Source of the DNA: Lonsdalea britannica
Lineage (GTDB): Bacteria > Pseudomonadota > Gammaproteobacteria > Enterobacterales > Enterobacteriaceae
NCBI RefSeq assembly: GCF_946477055.1
Contig: NZ_CAMKXG010000033.1
Coordinates: 1 to 19,517, forward strand
Direction: 5' to 3'
Length of the DNA stretch: 19,517 bases
The notes under the pieces were generated by a model. The model was not told the DNA's origin and made no database searches. It saw only the letters and a program-made list of their open reading frames with translations. The translations under genes and the position numbers were made by a program. This document shows, piece by piece, positions 17,171 through 19,517 of the stretch; the first letter of the stretch is position 1, and the number at the start of each line of letters is the position of its first letter.

Positions 17171-18097
17171 TTAACGGTTTACCGGATCCAGCCAGCCCCA
17201 TTTATCTTCTGTTTCACCCGTAAACAGCCCGAAGAATGCCTGCTGCAGCTGCTTGGTGACAGGACCACATTTGCCGATACCCACCTGAATGCCGTCAACG
17301 CTACGCACCGGGGTGATTTCCGCCGCGGTGCCGGACATAAAGACTTCGTCAGCCAGATAGAGCGATTCGCGGGACAGCACCTGCTCGCGAACTTCGTATC
17401 CTTTCTGTTTCGCCAGCGTGATGATGGCGTCACGGGTAATTCCCGGCAGCGCCGAAGAGGTGAACGGCGGCGTGAAGATGATGCCATTTTTTACTTCGAA
17501 CAGGTTTTCGCCAGCACCTTCGGAAACGTAACCGTGAACATCCAGCGCAATACCTTCCTGATAGCCATGACGACGGGCTTCACTCCCCACCAGCAGCGAA
17601 GACAGATAGTTACCGCCTGCTTTGGCCGCCGTCGGGATCGTATTGGCCGCCGCGCGGTTCCATGATGAAACCATCGCATCGATGCCCTGATCCAGCGCTT
17701 CTTCACCCAGATAAGCTCCCCACGGGAAGGCGGCGATGATCACATCCGTTTTGTAACCCTCTGGCGGGTTCACGCCCATGCCGACATCGCCGACGAACAC
17801 CAACGGACGGATATAAGCGCTCGATAAGTTGTTTTTGCGCAGTGTTTCGCGGCACGCTTCCATCAGTTCGTCAACGCTCTGAGACAGCGGCATACGGTAG
17901 ATCTTGGCGGAGTCATGCAAACGCTGCATATGCTCGCGGTGGCGGAACACGACCGGGCCACGGTGAGAGTTATAGCAACGGACGCCTTCGAACACGGAAG
18001 TACCGTAGTGCAAGGCGTGAGACATCACGTGAACTTTCGCATCTGCCCAAGGAACCATTTCGCCGTTGAACCAGATATAGTCAGCTTTCTTTGTCAT
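17171..18097 (-). CDS. ilvE: Branched-chain-amino-acid aminotransferase
   Basis: IlvE is the PLP class IV aminotransferase that makes isoleucine, valine and leucine from their 2-oxo acids with glutamate as donor. The product is 308 residues (E. coli 309). The catalytic Lys159 lies in PTAAKAGGNYLSS. Fold-type IV hallmarks include HALHYGTSVFEGVRCY, RPLVFVGDVGMGVNPPEGY, SEGAGENLFEV and FMSGTAAEITPV. The frame is open 10 codons upstream, but the ATG at 18097 gives the conserved TKKADYIWFNGEMV start, with AAGGA 8 bases before it. It is in the ilvGMEDA operon, 37 bp after ilvM. That gap has a small 5-bp hairpin (18115-18127). Confidence 0.98.
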   Translation of the reverse strand: MTKKADYIWFNGEMVPWADAKVHVMSHALHYGTSVFEGVRCYNSHRGPVVFRHREHMQRLHDSAKIYRMPLSQSVDELMEACRETLRKNNLSSAYIRPLVFVGDVGMGVNPPEGYKTDVIIAAFPWGAYLGEEALDQGIDAMVSSWNRAAANTIPTAAKAGGNYLSSLLVGSEARRHGYQEGIALDVHGYVSEGAGENLFEVKNGIIFTPPFTSSALPGITRDAIITLAKQKGYEVREQVLSRESLYLADEVFMSGTAAEITPVRSVDGIQVGIGKCGPVTKQLQQAFFGLFTGETEDKWGWLDPVNR

Positions 18098-18134
18098 CGT
18101 TAATTTCCTTCTCGGTGCCTCAGGCACGTATCTA

Positions 18135-18377
18135 TTATGCTCTCAGTGACTGGATCTCAACGCGCGAGATGTCCAGCAGTTTGCTTAATTGCGTTGACAG
18201 TAAATCGACCGGCCGCTGACTCGCAACGGTCAGCTCGATGTTGATCTGTGCGCCGTCGTCCTGCGACGTCATATTCATGGCGGAAACCTGAAACCCGCGA
18301 TGGCGAGCGACGCGCAGCACACGCTCCAGCGTTTCTGGTCGAAAACGGGCCTGAATGGAAATCTGATGGCGTTTCAT
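18135..18377 (-). CDS. ilvM: Acetolactate synthase II, small regulatory subunit
   Basis: IlvM is the small partner of IlvG in acetohydroxyacid synthase II and is required for stability and activity. The 80-residue product is a single ACT-like domain: [19 protein letters not shown], then [27 protein letters not shown]. It is 7 residues shorter than E. coli IlvM (87), with the loss at the C-terminus. The ATG overlaps the ilvG stop as ATGA. GGAGG within the last ilvG codons serves as its ribosome site, so the two subunits should be made by coupled translation. Confidence 0.96.
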   Translation of the reverse strand: MKRHQISIQARFRPETLERVLRVARHRGFQVSAMNMTSQDDGAQINIELTVASQRPVDLLSTQLSKLLDISRVEIQSLRA

Positions 18378-19468
18378 TCGCTCTCCTCCAACATAGTTTC
18401 ATTGCCAGCACCGGGCGGCACTAGCGGCCAGACGTTTTCGTACGAATCGATGGACACATGCAACAGGTAAGGCCCGTCGCTGTTTAACAATGCATTCAGA
18501 GCGGAATCAATCTGGTCTTTACGTGTAATGCTTTGGCCGGGGATACCGAATGCGCTGGCCAGCATCAGGAAATCAGGGTTATCGGTGAGCGTCGTTTCGC
18601 TATATCGTTCTTCGAAGAACAACTCCTGCCACTGCCTGACCATGCCTAATCGTTGATTATCCAACAGCACGATTTTCATCGGCAGGCGCTTGCGTTTGAT
18701 CGTACCCAGTTCCTGAATGTTCATCATGAAGGAACCGTCACCGGAGATACAAATGACCGTATCATCAGGCCGCGCCACCTGAGCGCCGACGGCAGCCGGA
18801 ACCCCAAAACCCATTGTGCCGAGGCCGCTGGATGTAATGAAATTTTCCGGACGATTGACCTGCATATGCTGGGCGGCCCACATCTGATGCTGTCCAACAT
18901 CCGTGGTGATAACGGTGTCAGCGGGCATCCGCTCCGACAAGGTTTTCAGGAGTGCCGGGGCATAAATGGCTTCGCCCGGGTGATCGTAACGCGACGGATA
19001 TTCGGCTTTCATCAACGTCGCTTGCTGGCGCCAGGCATCAATACGCAGCGACTGCGTTAATGCTGGCAACAGGTGGTTTAAATCCCCCTGCAACGCCACG
19101 TGCGCCTGACGCAGTTTATTCAGTTCAGCTGGGTCGATATCCATGTGGATCACGCTGGCATTCGGGGCAAACGTATTCAGCTTACCGGTTACGCGGTCAT
19201 CAAAGCGCGCGCCTACTGCGATGAGCAGGTCACACTGCTGCACCATCAGGTTTGCCGCTTTGGTTCCGTGCATCCCAATCATGCCGAGATAGTAGGGATA
19301 ATTCGTGTCCACTGCGCCAAGCCCTTTCAATGTGGCGACACAGGGGATGTGCGTAGTATCCAGAAACTCGCGCAATGCGGGAACCGCCCGAGCCATTCCC
19401 ACGCCGCCGCCGATATACAGGATGGGCTGTTTGGCATGAGCCAGCAACGTATTGGCATCGGTCAGCGC
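18374..19468 (-). CDS. ilvG: Acetolactate synthase II, large catalytic subunit, 3' part
   Basis: IlvG condenses pyruvate with pyruvate or 2-oxobutanoate, using thiamine diphosphate, Mg2+ and FAD. It is the valine-insensitive isozyme. About 364 C-terminal residues are present (from [15 protein letters not shown] to the stop); the first 180 or so are missing because the sequence switches to adapter at 19469. The middle domain ([25 protein letters not shown]) and the TPP-binding domain ([35 protein letters not shown]) are intact. The frame is open through the region where E. coli K-12 ilvG carries its well-known inactivating frameshift, so the gene looks functional. It ends EESE with TGA overlapping the ilvM ATG. 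An apparent start with MYKRQ before ALTD is encoded by the adapter and is false. Confidence 0.96.
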   Translation of the reverse strand, partial: ALTDANTLLAHAKQPILYIGGGVGMARAVPALREFLDTTHIPCVATLKGLGAVDTNYPYYLGMIGMHGTKAANLMVQQCDLLIAVGARFDDRVTGKLNTFAPNASVIHMDIDPAELNKLRQAHVALQGDLNHLLPALTQSLRIDAWRQQATLMKAEYPSRYDHPGEAIYAPALLKTLSERMPADTVITTDVGQHQMWAAQHMQVNRPENFITSSGLGTMGFGVPAAVGAQVARPDDTVICISGDGSFMMNIQELGTIKRKRLPMKIVLLDNQRLGMVRQWQELFFEERYSETTLTDNPDFLMLASAFGIPGQSITRKDQIDSALNALLNSDGPYLLHVSIDSYENVWPLVPPGAGNETMLEESE

Positions 19469-19517
19469 CTGTCTCTTATACACATCTGACGCTGCCGACG
19501 AAGAGGATAGTGTAGAT
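19469..19517. other. Illumina Nextera (Tn5) adapter read-through, not genomic
   Basis: The last 49 bases match the reverse complement of a Nextera i5 adapter. CTGTCTCTTATACACATCT (19469-19487) is the 19-bp Tn5 mosaic end, GACGCTGCCGACGA (19488-19501) the transposon adapter and AGAGGATA (19502-19509) an 8-base index. Its complement TATCCTCT is, from memory, Nextera i5 index 503. GTGTAGAT (19510-19517) is the start of the P5 sequence. The bases interrupt ilvG in mid-gene, which no natural junction explains. They should be trimmed. Confidence 0.97.

Noticed and set aside
19454..19489. Apparent ilvG start codon (MYKRQ) on the minus strand, and a plus-strand frame ending in LSLIHI.
   Set aside because: Both are encoded by the Nextera mosaic end; these peptides are known adapter signatures.
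1..19517. CRISPR arrays, tRNA or rRNA genes, insertion sequences, prophage or defence genes.
   Set aside because: I looked for repeats, tRNA-like cloverleafs and mobile-element proteins and saw none. Apart from pehX and the DUF2461 gene, the window is conserved core.

Overview
The window is ordinary chromosomal core DNA from a gamma-proteobacterium of the order Enterobacterales. Gene order and protein sequences closely follow the Escherichia coli wecA-rho-trxA-rhlB-gppA-rep-ppiC-ilvC-ilvY-ilvADEMG block, read here in reverse. A secreted-type pectin hydrolase (FN3 + GH28, PehX-like) between gppA and rep points to a plant-associated soft-rot lineage such as Dickeya, Pectobacterium, Brenneria or Lonsdalea (Pectobacteriaceae). 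Genus level is an inference.

Layout. Positions 1-415 hold the 5' part of wecA (minus), which starts the enterobacterial common antigen/O-antigen pathway. Then come rho (minus) with its own terminator and a 427-bp structured leader, trxA (minus), and the divergent pair rhlB-gppA (plus). pehX (plus) sits in the gap between the convergent gppA and rep and is closed by a strong bidirectional terminator. rep (minus) and ppiC (plus) are divergent. ppiC and ilvC converge on a perfect bidirectional terminator.

The right half is devoted to branched-chain amino acid synthesis. ilvC (minus) is divergent from its LysR activator ilvY (plus), with a clear TTGCAT-AAT-ATGCAA palindrome between them. A DUF2461 gene (minus) of unknown function lies between ilvY and the ilvGMEDA operon, which is transcribed leftward (ilvG partial, ilvM, ilvE, ilvD, ilvA). 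Together IlvGM, IlvC, IlvD, IlvE and IlvA convert threonine and pyruvate to isoleucine and valine. ilvG/ilvM overlap by ATGA, and ilvD/ilvA are 5 bp apart with the ilvA ribosome site inside ilvD, so translational coupling is expected.

The last 49 bases (19469-19517) are not genomic. They match an Illumina Nextera/Tn5 adapter read-through: mosaic end, transposon adapter, 8-base i5 index and the start of P5. ilvG is therefore cut at an assembly edge, and reading frames starting in those bases are artefacts.

I found no CRISPR array, tRNA, rRNA, insertion sequence, prophage or defence system, and no evidence of a previously undescribed system. The points most worth a second look are the adapter, the pehX insertion, the DUF2461 gene and the structured RNA leaders/intergenic hairpins.
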